From: Pseudomonadota bacterium
GTDB taxonomy: Bacteria; Desulfobacterota; Binatia; Binatales; Binataceae
Assembly: GCA_021323675.1 (NCBI GenBank)
Contig: JAJPKP010000017.1
Location: forward strand, 1 to 64,000
Length of the DNA: 64,000 nt
Reading direction: 5' to 3'
The notes beneath the pieces were generated by a model. That model worked only from the letters and a program-made list of their open reading frames with translations. It did no database searches and was not told the DNA's origin. The position numbers and the translations under genes are program-made. Shown here piece by piece: positions 43,774-52,584 of this stretch (positions are counted from its first letter, which is position 1; every line of letters begins with the position of its first letter).

Positions 43774-44939
43774 GGCTGCTCCTCGCCCGTGTAGTCGGCG
43801 ACAATTTCGACGTCGATGTCGCGGGCCTCTTTAAGCAGGCGCATCGGGACATTGCCGCGGAGCATTCGCCTCCACCAGGGCTGATGGGTTCGGCCGACGA
43901 TGATCCTGGTGATGCCGTTGTCGCGCGCGTACTCGAGCATCGCCTTCACGACGTCGGACGATTGCAGCCACACGGTTTCCGCGCCGAGGTCGCCGGCGAG
44001 ATTGATGTTGTCGAGCAGGGTCACGAAATCGCGCGTGCGGATTTTCTTCACCGACTCCGAAGGAGTTTCGATGTGGACCGCGTACCAGTCGGCGCTGAGT
44101 TGCTCCGCGATTCTCGAAGCTTTGCGCAGCAGTCCGCCGCTCTCCGCCGGGTTCGAGGACAACCCGACCATGATTCGCTCGACCACCCGCGGGCGCAGTC
44201 CGCCTTCGCGCTTGACCGCCTCGGCATCGCGCCGCTGCCGGGTCAGCCCGCGGGCGACCTCGCGCAACGCCGCCTCGCGCAGCGAAGCGAGGTTGCTGGG
44301 CTTGAAAAAATTGCGCAGCGCCTGTTCCACCTGGTGAAGCGGATAGATCTTCCCCTGGCGCAGGCGCTCGCGCAGCGCCTCCACCGATACGTCGACATCG
44401 ACCACCTGATCCGCCCGCGCGATAAACGTATCGGGCACGGTCTCGCGCACTTCGATCCCGGTGACGCGCTTCATCAGCGGGCCCAGGCTCTCGATGTGCT
44501 GGATGTTGAGCGCGGTGATTACGTTGATTCCCGCCTGCACCAGCTCTTCCACGTCCTGGTAGCGGCGCTCGTGCTTCGAGCCGGGCACGTTGGTATGCGC
44601 CAGCTCATCGACGATCACGACTTCGGGACGCCGCGCCAGAATCGCATCCACATCCATCTCTTCCAGCTCGACTCCGCGATAGGAAATTCTGCGGCGCGGC
44701 ACGATTTCGAGGTCGCCGACTTTGCGATCGGTCTCGACTCGGCCGTGGGTTTCGATGAACCCGAGGACCACATCCACGCCCCGGTCGCGAAGCTCGTGCG
44801 CCTCTTCGAGCATCCGGTAGGTCTTGCCCACTCCCGCGGCGGGGCCGATGTAAATCTTGAGCCTGCCCTTTTGACCCCTGGGCTCAAGGTCCAGAAACGA
44901 TTCCGGTTCCGGACGACGCTCGTCGGAAATCGACGCCAA
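43770..44939 (-). CDS. kdpD: short KdpD: KdpD sensor plus universal-stress domain, no kinase
   Basis: About 389 residues containing only the KdpD N-terminal sensor domain (about 25-235: Walker A GPAAGVGKT at 32-40, THGRVET, VIVDELAHTNVPGS) and a universal-stress-like domain (about 255-385: RIMVGLSSNPAESGGLLRKASRIAEQL and ITRIIVGRTHQPWW). The four-helix, GAF and histidine-kinase regions of full KdpD (close to 900 residues) are absent. TTG 44939 with GGAGG six bases upstream is chosen; the upstream frame is arginine-rich and not conserved-looking. It may act as a cytosolic potassium or c-di-AMP sensor working with the separate kinase. Confidence 0.88.
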   Translation of the reverse strand: MASISDERRPEPESFLDLEPRGQKGRLKIYIGPAAGVGKTYRMLEEAHELRDRGVDVVLGFIETHGRVETDRKVGDLEIVPRRRISYRGVELEEMDVDAILARRPEVVIVDELAHTNVPGSKHERRYQDVEELVQAGINVITALNIQHIESLGPLMKRVTGIEVRETVPDTFIARADQVVDVDVSVEALRERLRQGKIYPLHQVEQALRNFFKPSNLASLREAALREVARGLTRQRRDAEAVKREGGLRPRVVERIMVGLSSNPAESGGLLRKASRIAEQLSADWYAVHIETPSESVKKIRTRDFVTLLDNINLAGDLGAETVWLQSSDVVKAMLEYARDNGITRIIVGRTHQPWWRRMLRGNVPMRLLKEARDIDVEIVADYTGEEQP

Positions 44940-44941
44940 GG

Positions 44942-45232
44942 TTATCCTCCGCGGCGGCGGGGCATCGCGTGAAGCACCGGATGGCGTCCGCCGGCCGACA
45001 GCCCGCGGAGCGGAGAGCGGCGCGGCGACCTCGCGCGAGCGCCAGGCTCGCCGTGCTTGCGGGAGGCAAGAATCGAGCTCATCGCGCGCACGCCTAAAAC
45101 CAGTGCCGCAAGCGCGATCAGTAGTTGGCCAATCGGCGGCAAACTCCCGGCTCCGGCCGGGGCAAGGTGATGCGGACGCGGGTTTACGACGATGGCGAAT
45201 TCGCGTACGACGCGGTTGTCTGCCCTGAACAT
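44942..45232 (-). CDS. possible small membrane protein between kdpC and kdpD
   Basis: A 96-codon frame fills the 345-bp gap between kdpC and the short kdpD. One hydrophobic stretch, IGQLLIALAALVLGVRAM, could span the membrane; the rest is arginine- and proline-rich. Its TAA ends two bases before the kdpD TTG, a spacing that would suit coupling, but GGGAG touches the ATG directly, which is poor. I rate it as possible only. Confidence 0.35.
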   Translation of the reverse strand: MFRADNRVVREFAIVVNPRPHHLAPAGAGSLPPIGQLLIALAALVLGVRAMSSILASRKHGEPGARARSPRRSPLRGLSAGGRHPVLHAMPRRRGG

Positions 45233-45283
45233 CTCCCTTCACCCGGCCGCAGCCGGCCTTCGCCCCCATGCTCCGGCTCGATG

Positions 45284-45865
45284 CTAATTGCGGGCCGCGA
45301 GATCATCGAGCGCAAGATTGAGCATCAGCACATTCACCCCCGGCTCGCCAATCACGCCGAGCCACCTGCCCCTGGTGTTTTCCCGCACCAGCCTTTCAAC
45401 TACATCTTGGCGCAGACCGCGAGCGCTGGCGACCCGTGCAACTTGCATCTCGGCGGCGGCGGGACTGATCTCGGGGTCAAGGCCGCTGCCCGAGGCGGTC
45501 ACCAGGTCGATAGGAACCCGGCTCGGCGAAGATCCGGGATCGGTTTCGAGCACGGCCCTGAGCCGCCTGCGAACGGTGTCGATGAGGACCTTGTTGGTGG
45601 GCCCCAGGTTGGAACCGCTCGAACTGGTTGCGTCGTAACCCTTGTCGCCAGCGGCGGACGGACGCCCATGGAAATAGCGCGCGGCGGAGAAATTCTGTCC
45701 GATCAGCTCGGAACCCGCGACGCGGCCGCCGCGCATCACCAGGCTTCCGGCGCTTTGCCATGGAAACAGCAGCCGCGCCGCGCCCGCGATCGCGAGCGGG
45801 TAGATGATTCCGGTCAGCACCGTCAGCACGAGGGTCATCCGGATCGCAACAAATAGTGAACGCAT
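45284..45865 (-). CDS. kdpC: potassium-transporting ATPase KdpC subunit
   Basis: A 193-residue single-helix subunit of the KdpFABC pump. Seen: TLVLTVLTGIIYPLAIAGAARLLFPWQSAGSLV (membrane helix and following loop), ELIGQNFSAARYFHGRPSAAGDKGYDATSSSGSNLGPTNKVLID, and VPIDLVTASGSGLDPEISPAAAEMQVARVASARGL, the family's most conserved block. KdpC raises ATP affinity of KdpB. The gene begins 9 bp after kdpB stops. Confidence 0.95.
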   Translation of the reverse strand: MRSLFVAIRMTLVLTVLTGIIYPLAIAGAARLLFPWQSAGSLVMRGGRVAGSELIGQNFSAARYFHGRPSAAGDKGYDATSSSGSNLGPTNKVLIDTVRRRLRAVLETDPGSSPSRVPIDLVTASGSGLDPEISPAAAEMQVARVASARGLRQDVVERLVRENTRGRWLGVIGEPGVNVLMLNLALDDLAARN

Positions 45866-45874
45866 GCGCTACTC

Positions 45875-47914
45875 CTAGGCGAGGTGGGCCGCCGTCACCA
45901 GCACGTCGATGATCTTGATCCCGATGAACGGAACGATGACCCCGCCGACCCCGTAGATCAGCAGATTGCGCGAGAGGATGGCCGCGGCGCCGAGCGGGCG
46001 ATATTGCACGCCGCGCAAGGCGAGCGGGATCAGCGCGATGATGATCAACGCGTTGAAAATCACCGCGGACAGAATCGCGCTTTGCGGCGTGGCCAGGTGC
46101 ATGATGTTGAGGGCCTGCAGCTCCGGATAGCCCACCACGAACATCGCCGGGATGATCGCGAAGTACTTCGCAACGTCGTTCGCGATCGAGAAGGTGGTGA
46201 GCGCGCCGCGGGTGATGAGAAGCTGTTTGCCGATCTCGACGACCTCCATGATCTTGGTCGGATTCGAGTCGAGATCGATCATGTTGCCGGCCTCGCGCGC
46301 CGCCTGGGTCCCCGCGTTCATCGCGATTCCCACGTCCGCCTGCGCCAGCGCGGGAGCATCGTTGGTCCCGTCGCCGATCATCGCGACCAGCTTCCCCTGG
46401 CTCTGCTCTTCCCGGATGATCTTGAGCTTGGTTTCGGGAGTGGCCTGCGCGACAAAATCGTTGACGCCGGACTCGCGGGCGATTGCGGCGGCGGTGAGCG
46501 GATTGTCGCCGGTGATCATCACCGTTCGCAGCCCCATCGCGTGGAGCCGCGCGAATCTTTCGCGGATGCCGTCCTTGATGACGTCCTTCAGATAGATAAC
46601 GCCCAGCACCCGCGCCTGGTCGGCAACGACCAGCGGAGTGCCGCCCGCGCGCGCGATTCGCTCGACCGCCGGATCGAGTTCGGGCGGTATGGCGCCGCCG
46701 TTCTGCCTTACGAATTCCGCGACCTGATCGCCGGCGCCCTTGCGGATGATCCGTCCGGGCAGGTCCACCCCGCTCATCCTGGTTTGCGCGGAGAACGGAA
46801 CGAAGGTGGCCTGCGCCTGGGACAAATCTCTGCCGCGAAGGTTGAACTGCCGCTTCGCCAGCACCACGATCGAACGGCCCTCCGGAGTTTCATCCGCAAG
46901 CGACGCGAGCTGCGCCGCATCGGCCAGCTCTTCGATCGCGACTCCCGGCATCGGAATAAACTCCGACGCCATCCGATCGCCGAGCGTGATGGTGCCGGTC
47001 TTGTCGAGCAGCAGGGTATCGACGTCGCCGGCCGCTTCCACCGCGCGCCCGGACATCGCCAGCACGTTGTGCCGCACCAGCCGATCCATCCCGGCAATGC
47101 CGATGGCGGAAAGGAGGCCGCCGATCGTCGTGGGTATAAGGCACACCAGCAGCGCGACCAGAACCGGCAGCGACAGCAGCGTTCCCGAATAGCGCGCGAA
47201 CGGAAAAAGGCTCACGCACACCAGCAGGAAGATGATCGTCAATCCGGAAAGCAGGATGCTCAGAGCTATCTCGTTGGGAGTTTTCTGGCGTTCGGCGCCT
47301 TCGACCAGCGCGATCATGCGGTCAAGGAAGGTTTCACCCGGGTTGGCCGAGATTCTGACCTTGATCCAGTCGGAAATGACGGTCGTGCCGCCCGTAACCG
47401 CGCTGCGGTCGCCGCCGCTCTCGCGGATCACCGGCGCCGATTCGCCGGTGATGGCCGCCTCGTTGACGGCGGCGACGCCTTCGATAACTTCGCCATCGCC
47501 GGGAATCACCTCGCCCGCCCGCACCATCACTACATCGCCTTTGCGCAGCGAGGTCGCGGGAACGCGCTGTTCCTGCCCGTCACGAATGACGCAGGCCTGG
47601 GTTTCGGTGCGGGTTCGGCGAAGATTGTCGGCCTGCGCCTTGCCGCGCCCCTCCGCCATCGCCTCCGCAAAATTGGCGAACGCCACGGTGAACCAGAGCC
47701 AGAGCGCGATCTGAAGCTCGAAGCCGGCCATTTCGCGGGTGCCGGCGATGAGGTTGCGCACCAGGATGACGGTTACGGCGAGCGCGGTGATCTCGACCAC
47801 GAACATGACCGGATTGCGCACCTGGACGCGGGGGTCGAACTTTCGGAGCGAATCGCCGATCGCGCCCACCACGATTTGGCGATCGAACAGCGAGGATGAC
47901 TTGCGGTCAGACAT
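45875..47914 (-). CDS. kdpB: potassium-transporting ATPase KdpB subunit (P-type ATPase)
   Basis: A 679-residue P-type ATPase, the energy-coupling subunit. Seen: [25 protein letters not shown] (actuator TGES), the phosphorylation motif [28 protein letters not shown], and the hinge [47 protein letters not shown] 47914 ([13 protein letters not shown]) was chosen because length then matches KdpB and AAAGGG lies upstream; the frame extends 24 codons further without similarity. The gene starts 16 bp after kdpA stops. Confidence 0.95.
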   Translation of the reverse strand: MSDRKSSSLFDRQIVVGAIGDSLRKFDPRVQVRNPVMFVVEITALAVTVILVRNLIAGTREMAGFELQIALWLWFTVAFANFAEAMAEGRGKAQADNLRRTRTETQACVIRDGQEQRVPATSLRKGDVVMVRAGEVIPGDGEVIEGVAAVNEAAITGESAPVIRESGGDRSAVTGGTTVISDWIKVRISANPGETFLDRMIALVEGAERQKTPNEIALSILLSGLTIIFLLVCVSLFPFARYSGTLLSLPVLVALLVCLIPTTIGGLLSAIGIAGMDRLVRHNVLAMSGRAVEAAGDVDTLLLDKTGTITLGDRMASEFIPMPGVAIEELADAAQLASLADETPEGRSIVVLAKRQFNLRGRDLSQAQATFVPFSAQTRMSGVDLPGRIIRKGAGDQVAEFVRQNGGAIPPELDPAVERIARAGGTPLVVADQARVLGVIYLKDVIKDGIRERFARLHAMGLRTVMITGDNPLTAAAIARESGVNDFVAQATPETKLKIIREEQSQGKLVAMIGDGTNDAPALAQADVGIAMNAGTQAAREAGNMIDLDSNPTKIMEVVEIGKQLLITRGALTTFSIANDVAKYFAIIPAMFVVGYPELQALNIMHLATPQSAILSAVIFNALIIIALIPLALRGVQYRPLGAAAILSRNLLIYGVGGVIVPFIGIKIIDVLVTAAHLA

Positions 47915-47930
47915 TGCGTGCGAATCCCTT

Positions 47931-49658
47931 TCAGTAGAGCTTGCCGGAGTAGAGCGCCAGGTGCTCGACGATCGGTCCGAGCGCATCGGCGGGAAAGAAC
48001 GTGAGCGCGGCGACGATCAGGATCACCCCGACCAGCAGCGCGACGAAGACCGCGCCGTTGGTTGGAAAAGTTCCGGCGCTCGGAGGGATGGACTTTTTGG
48101 CGCCGAGCGATCCCGCCAGCGCCAGCGCCGGAATCTTCATCATGAAGCGCCCGAACAGCATCGCGAACGCGAGCGTGTAGTTGTAGAAAACCGAGTTGGC
48201 GGACAGTCCCGCGAGCGCGGACCCGTTGTTGGCTGCCGCCGAGGTGTACGCATAGAAAATCTGCGAAAAACCGTGCGGCCCCGGATTCGAGATTCCCGCC
48301 AGTCCCGCCTTGACGCACACCGCCGCCATCGCTCCCAGCAGAATCACAGCCGGAAAGATCAGCACGTAAAACATCGCGAGCTTCATCTCGCGCGCCTCGA
48401 TCTTCTTGCCCAGGTACTCGGGCGTCCTGCCCACCATCAGGCCCGCAACGAACACCGCCAGCACCGCCATCACCAGCATCCCATAGAGGCCCGAGCCGAC
48501 GCCGCCGAAGATGATCTCTCCAATTTGCATATTGAGGAGCGGCACGAATCCGCCGAGCGGCGTGAAGCTGTCATGCATTCCATTGACCGCGCCGCAGGAA
48601 GCGTCGGTGGTGACGGTCGCGAAGAGCGCGGTGTCCACGATTCCGAACCGGACTTCCTTGCCCTCCATGTTGCCGCCGCTCTGCGATGCGGTCGCATGCT
48701 GATTCAGCCCCATCGCCGAGAACTGCGGATTGCCGCGTTGTTCGGCCCAGATCGAGACGCCTGCGCCCGCCACGAACAGCAGCGTCATCGCGGCAAACAG
48801 CGCCCATCCCTGGCGGCGGTCTCCCGCCATCGCGCCGAAGGTGTGGGTCAGCCCGGCGCTGATCACGAAGATCGCGATCATTTCAATCAGGTTGGTCAGC
48901 GGCGTTGGATTCTCATAAGGATGGGCCGAATTGGCGTTGAAGAAGCCGCCCCCGTTGGTTCCCAGTTCCTTGATTATTTCCTGCGATGCGATCGGTCCTT
49001 GCGGAATGATCTGTTCCGCTCCTTCGAGCGTCCTTGCATGGACGTAGGGATCGAAATTCTGCGGAACTCCCTGCCAAACAAGCACCAGGGCGAAGACGAT
49101 ACATAGGGGCAGCAGCACCCAAAGAGTCGCGCGGACGAGATCGAACCAGAAATTGCCGATGGTTCGCGCGCTGCGCCGCACAAAACCGCGAATCACCGCC
49201 ACTGCCACAGCTATTCCCGCGGCGGCGGACACGAAGTTGTGGAACGCAAGGCCCGCCATCTGGGTCAGGTAGCTCACCGTGGTTTCGCCGGCGTAAGCCT
49301 GCCAGTTGGTGTTGGTGGTGAAGCTGGCCGCGGTATTGAAAGCCAGATCGGGCGCGATGCCCGCAAGGCCTTGTGGATTGAAAGGCAGCACGCCTTGCAA
49401 GCGTTCCATTCCGTACAGCAGCAGCATCCCGGCCGCGCTGAACAGGAGCATCGCGATTGCGTACTCGGACCACGCCATCTCGGTCGCGGGACGAATGCCG
49501 CAAAGGCGATAGATAGCGCGCTCAATCGGACACAGAACGGGGTCCAGGAAGGTCTTTTGACCGCTGAACACCCGCGACATGTAGAGGCCGACCGGAACGC
49601 TCAGCAGCGTAACGAGCGCAAAGAAGATTCCTACCTGGAAAATTGCATTCCAGAGCAT
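47931..49658 (-). CDS. kdpA: potassium-transporting ATPase KdpA subunit (channel-like)
   Basis: A 575-residue ten-helix protein related to K+ channels. The four selectivity-filter-like pieces are visible: [54 protein letters not shown] and [14 protein letters not shown]. It starts [13 protein letters not shown] and binds potassium on the periplasmic side with micromolar affinity in known homologues. It follows kdpF by 28 bp. Confidence 0.95.
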   Translation of the reverse strand: MLWNAIFQVGIFFALVTLLSVPVGLYMSRVFSGQKTFLDPVLCPIERAIYRLCGIRPATEMAWSEYAIAMLLFSAAGMLLLYGMERLQGVLPFNPQGLAGIAPDLAFNTAASFTTNTNWQAYAGETTVSYLTQMAGLAFHNFVSAAAGIAVAVAVIRGFVRRSARTIGNFWFDLVRATLWVLLPLCIVFALVLVWQGVPQNFDPYVHARTLEGAEQIIPQGPIASQEIIKELGTNGGGFFNANSAHPYENPTPLTNLIEMIAIFVISAGLTHTFGAMAGDRRQGWALFAAMTLLFVAGAGVSIWAEQRGNPQFSAMGLNQHATASQSGGNMEGKEVRFGIVDTALFATVTTDASCGAVNGMHDSFTPLGGFVPLLNMQIGEIIFGGVGSGLYGMLVMAVLAVFVAGLMVGRTPEYLGKKIEAREMKLAMFYVLIFPAVILLGAMAAVCVKAGLAGISNPGPHGFSQIFYAYTSAAANNGSALAGLSANSVFYNYTLAFAMLFGRFMMKIPALALAGSLGAKKSIPPSAGTFPTNGAVFVALLVGVILIVAALTFFPADALGPIVEHLALYSGKLY

Positions 49659-49686
49659 GCCAGAAATTCACTCCAGTTTGGGGGAC

Positions 49687-49779
49687 CTAGAACTTCTCCG
49701 GGCGAATCAGCGCATAGACCAGGTACGTGGTCAGGCTGACCGCGAGGATAATGCCGAGAAAAAGGTCGAAAGTGCTCAT
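49687..49779 (-). CDS. kdpF: KdpF, small subunit of the Kdp pump
   Basis: A 30-residue single-helix peptide: MSTFDLFLGIILAVSLTTY continuing to the typical KdpF ending Y-x-L-I-R-P-E-K-F. KdpF stabilises the KdpABC complex. It is far below usual gene-finding length but its position right before kdpA and its C-terminal LIRPEKF leave little doubt. AAAGG precedes the ATG closely. Its ATG overlaps the stop of a still smaller ORF. Confidence 0.88.
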   Translation of the reverse strand: MSTFDLFLGIILAVSLTTYLVYALIRPEKF

Positions 49780-49859
49780 ACCTTTAGACACGCGAGGACG
49801 TATCCGATAGCGACAGCGAAAAAGCCCACCGTAGCCGTGATTGCCGCCAGATCCTGCAT
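49776..49859 (-). CDS. tiny membrane protein at the head of the kdp operon
   Basis: A 27-residue frame (33 if read from ATG 49877) encoding one membrane helix: LAAITATVGFFAVAIGYVLAC-LKV. Its TGA overlaps the kdpF ATG (ATGA), strong evidence for coupled translation. Similar short hydrophobic ORFs ending in a G/A-Y-x-x-x-C motif commonly precede kdpF or kdpA in other bacteria, with no assigned role. The shorter start is preferred because the likely sigma-54 promoter overlaps the upstream ATG. Confidence 0.6.
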   Translation of the reverse strand: MQDLAAITATVGFFAVAIGYVLACLKV

Positions 49860-49872
49860 TGCAAAGAACAGC

Positions 49873-49888
49873 AGCATTGAGCATGCCA
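49873..49888 (-). promoter_or_regulatory. candidate sigma-54 promoter of the kdp operon
   Basis: On the minus strand TGGCATG-CTCA-ATGCT matches the -24/-12 sigma-54 consensus TGGCAYG-N4-TTGCW at every defined base but one, with invariant GG and GC exactly ten bases apart. It lies just upstream of the tiny ORF and kdpF. An NtrC-type regulator is encoded at the end of the same operon. Read by eye; experimental start not known. Confidence 0.6.
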
Positions 49889-50003
49889 GATTGAAAGGGA
49901 CAGGATCCGCCGCCGGTTCTCCCGCTTGCGATGTTTGTTCGTTTCAATTTGCACTACATCGACGATGCGACTTGCAGCCTTTGATTTCGGGCATGTTTCG
50001 TCG

Positions 50004-50022
50004 CTCTTTTCGCTCAAAAGAG
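50004..50022. promoter_or_regulatory. 19-bp palindrome, candidate enhancer site for the NtrC-type regulator
   Basis: CTCTTTT-CGCTC-AAAAGAG has perfect 7-bp arms. Its centre is about 150 bp upstream of the start predicted from the sigma-54-like promoter, the normal distance for an enhancer-binding protein. It also sits upstream of the divergent permease genes. Role is inferred from geometry. Confidence 0.5.
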
Positions 50023-50177
50023 ACGTTCAGGATTCTTCAATGACACCGGTCGTGCCATGACGCGACAAAGAGATAAATTGCTGCTAACCCCGCGACGAAA
50101 CGTTTCAATTCGGATCGTTTGGGTACGGGCTGGCGCGATGCTAGTGTGTAGCCTTCCGCTCGGCTGGCGCTACTACC

Positions 50178-51338
50178 ATGGTGCCGATTCGCTACAACCT
50201 TCGCAGCGTTCTCGAACGGCGCGGAACCTCGCTGATGACGATGCTTGGCGTCGCGCTGGTTTCGATGATCTTCGTCATCGTGTTCGGGTTTATCGCGGGC
50301 CTGAAGGAGTCTCTTCGCAATTCCGGCCAGGATCGAAACTGGATGGTGCTTGCGCGGGGCGTAACCAGCGAAAACGAAAGCTACGTCCCGCACGAAGCGA
50401 CGGAAGTGATCAGCGCGCGGCCGGAAATCGCGCTGGACGCCGATAACCATCCGCTGGTCTCGCGCGAGTCGATCGCGGGCGTGAACATCGCGCGCATCAG
50501 AGGCGCCAAGGAATTCGCGCTGCTCCGCGGGGTGGAACCGATCGCATACGAGCTCCATCCGAATCTGCGGCTGGTCGAAGGACGATGGCCGGAGCGCGGG
50601 AAGGGCGAATGGGCTGTCGGGCAGCGGCTGCTCGCGCGCTACCCGTACCTGAGCCCGGGCAGCACGTTTCACTACGGACATCACGACTGGCAGATCGTCG
50701 GGGTGTTCGGGGACCACGGCAGCGCGCGCGAGTCGGAAATCTGGACGAATCTTGACGATCTGATCAACGACCGGCATTGGTCGCCGGGCGGCGCCTCCGC
50801 GCTGCACCTGGTTTTGAGGGCGGGAACCTCGACTGAGTTTGCGCAGGCCTTGAAGGCCGACGGACGATTCACGCTCCAAACCGAGAGCGAAGGCGACTAC
50901 TACGCGGCACAGGCGAAGGTGGCCGCGCAATTGCGGACGCTCGGCCTCATCGTGGCGATTGCGCTGGCGATCGGCGCGACCTTCGGCGGGATGAACACGA
51001 TGTACACGGCGGTGAGCCGGCGCGGACGCGAGATCGGTGTTCTGCGAGTGCTCGGTTTTTCGCGCGCGGACATCCTCGGCAGCTTCGTCATCGAGAGTGC
51101 GATCCTCGCAATCGCGGGAGGCGCGGCCGGGATTGTCCTTGCCACCCTGGTCGCGTGGGTATCAGGGTTGGGCAGCCGCACGATGAGCATCGGCGCGATG
51201 TTCTTCTCGTACCGGGCGAGTCCGGGCGCGTTCGCCGCCGGCGTTGTTGTGGCGGCGATTATCGGGGTCGCGGGCGGACTGATGCCGGCGCTGCGCGCCT
51301 CGCGCATCGGCATCATCAACGCCCTCCGGGAGTCGTGA
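50178..51338 (+). CDS. FtsX/MacB-type ABC transporter permease
   Basis: A 386-residue permease with an N-terminal helix (SLMTMLGVALVSMIFVIVFGFIAGL), a large periplasmic MacB-like domain (about 60-255) and three C-terminal helices holding the signature RRGREIGVLRVLGFSRADILGSFVIESAILAIAGGAAGI. This type VII arrangement works by mechanotransmission, for lipoproteins, drugs or cell-wall signals. The second gene of the pair starts two bases after its stop. No ATPase gene is on either side. Confidence 0.88.
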   Translation: MVPIRYNLRSVLERRGTSLMTMLGVALVSMIFVIVFGFIAGLKESLRNSGQDRNWMVLARGVTSENESYVPHEATEVISARPEIALDADNHPLVSRESIAGVNIARIRGAKEFALLRGVEPIAYELHPNLRLVEGRWPERGKGEWAVGQRLLARYPYLSPGSTFHYGHHDWQIVGVFGDHGSARESEIWTNLDDLINDRHWSPGGASALHLVLRAGTSTEFAQALKADGRFTLQTESEGDYYAAQAKVAAQLRTLGLIVAIALAIGATFGGMNTMYTAVSRRGREIGVLRVLGFSRADILGSFVIESAILAIAGGAAGIVLATLVAWVSGLGSRTMSIGAMFFSYRASPGAFAAGVVVAAIIGVAGGLMPALRASRIGIINALRES

Positions 51339-51340
51339 CG

Positions 51341-52507
51341 ATGACGGCAAGGCTGTTCGTAATCGCGTTACGAAACATGCGCCGCCAGTTGCGCCGCACC
51401 ATCCTGACCGGATTGAGCTTCGCGGTCGCGGTTTTCCTCTACACGGTGCTGGTCGCGGTGCCGTGGTCGATGGACCGAATCGCGTACAACGCATCGAAGG
51501 GACTCCGGGTGGTGGTAACCGAACGCAACAGCGGGCGACTGCCGGCGCGTTACTGCGATCCCATCAAGAAGATGCCGCACGTGCTGGGCTGCGCGCCCGA
51601 GATTGTCTGGGCCGCCGTATATCGCGATCCGAAGGACCCGATAGTCATGTACGGCGTGACTCCGGACATCACCAAGGTGACCGCCAGCAGCGACTACCAG
51701 GTCTCCTCGGAGCTGGCCGAAAAGTTTCTGAGCGACCGCCGCTACGCGCTGATAGGATACGCGCTGATGCGGCAGTACGGATGGAAGCTCGGCGAGCCGA
51801 TCACGATGCACAATCCGAACGATCCGCGGCTCGCGCTGACCTTTATTCCGCTGGTCGAGTTTCCAAACGAGTACATGTCGCACTCGTTTCTGTTCGACCG
51901 GCGGATGCTCGACGACGCGGTAAAGAACCTGTACGGCGCCAACATCCAGAACTACGCCTCATTCCTGGTAGTGCGGGTCGATCGCGCGGAAAACATGGGG
52001 CTGGTCGCGAGCGAAATCGACGAGAACTTTCACAACTCGGACGCCGAAACGGAAACCACGACCGAATCGGATTCCATCGCCAACGTCGTCACCGCAATCG
52101 GCAGCATCCGCACTATCATCTACAGCCTCTGCATCGTGGTTCTGCTGACCGTCCTGCTAATCGCCGCCAATTCAATGGCGATGATGGTGCGCGATCGAAT
52201 CAGCGAGGTGGCGGTGATGCGCGCGCTTGGGTTCACTCGGGCGCAGGTTGGAATTCTGCTGTTTACCGAGGCCGCGCTGATCGGTCTCGGCGGGGCGGCG
52301 GTCGGCGCGGCCGCGGCGCTGTATTATTTCGGCCACGGCGTAAGACTGGGCGAAGTGACCGGGATGCTTGGTTATATGCAGGTGCGGCCCGAAACCGCGG
52401 CGGCCGGAGTGGCGACGGCGCTCGCCGTCAGCATCGCCGCGGCGCTCCTGCCGGTGACAAGGGCGATGCGTATCGCCCCCGCGATGGCCTTTCGCCAGGT
52501 AGTTTGA
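51341..52507 (+). CDS. FtsX/MacB-type ABC transporter permease (second of pair)
   Basis: About 388 residues with the same plan: N-terminal helix (TILTGLSFAVAVFLYTVLVAVPW), periplasmic domain, and C-terminal helices with RDRISEVAVMRALGFTRAQVGILLFTEAALIGLGGAAVGA. It differs from its partner in the periplasmic domain, so the two probably form a heterodimer. ATG 51341 has GGGAG eight bases upstream, and the gene follows at once after the first permease. The periplasmic domain contains two cysteines close together (RYCDPIKKMPHVLGCAPE), which might form a disulfide. Confidence 0.88.
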   Translation: MTARLFVIALRNMRRQLRRTILTGLSFAVAVFLYTVLVAVPWSMDRIAYNASKGLRVVVTERNSGRLPARYCDPIKKMPHVLGCAPEIVWAAVYRDPKDPIVMYGVTPDITKVTASSDYQVSSELAEKFLSDRRYALIGYALMRQYGWKLGEPITMHNPNDPRLALTFIPLVEFPNEYMSHSFLFDRRMLDDAVKNLYGANIQNYASFLVVRVDRAENMGLVASEIDENFHNSDAETETTTESDSIANVVTAIGSIRTIIYSLCIVVLLTVLLIAANSMAMMVRDRISEVAVMRALGFTRAQVGILLFTEAALIGLGGAAVGAAAALYYFGHGVRLGEVTGMLGYMQVRPETAAAGVATALAVSIAAALLPVTRAMRIAPAMAFRQVV

Positions 52508-52584
52508 GCGCCGAGGCCGCGCTCCCGCGGACAAATCCGAAGGAACGCGGCCTCGCGATAGTCAAGGAGAATTCCGCAAGGAAA

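Noticed and set aside
41980-43794. 604-codon plus-strand frame opposite the histidine kinase
   Set aside because: Antisense shadow; the opposite strand has HAMP, PAS and kinase motifs in order.
45884-47899. 671-codon plus-strand frame opposite kdpB
   Set aside because: It is the antisense shadow of kdpB in GC-rich DNA; its translation is His/Arg/Asp-rich with no domain, while the minus strand encodes a complete P-type ATPase.
49784-50017. 77-codon minus-strand frame in the kdp leader
   Set aside because: Arginine/serine-rich, no family, and it crosses the candidate sigma-54 promoter; the other frame holds the coupled tiny ORF.
50042-50057. Second sigma-54-like site, TGGCACG on the minus strand
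   Set aside because: The -24 part is perfect, but the matching -12 part reads GTGTC and lacks the needed GC, so it is weaker than the site at 49873-49888.
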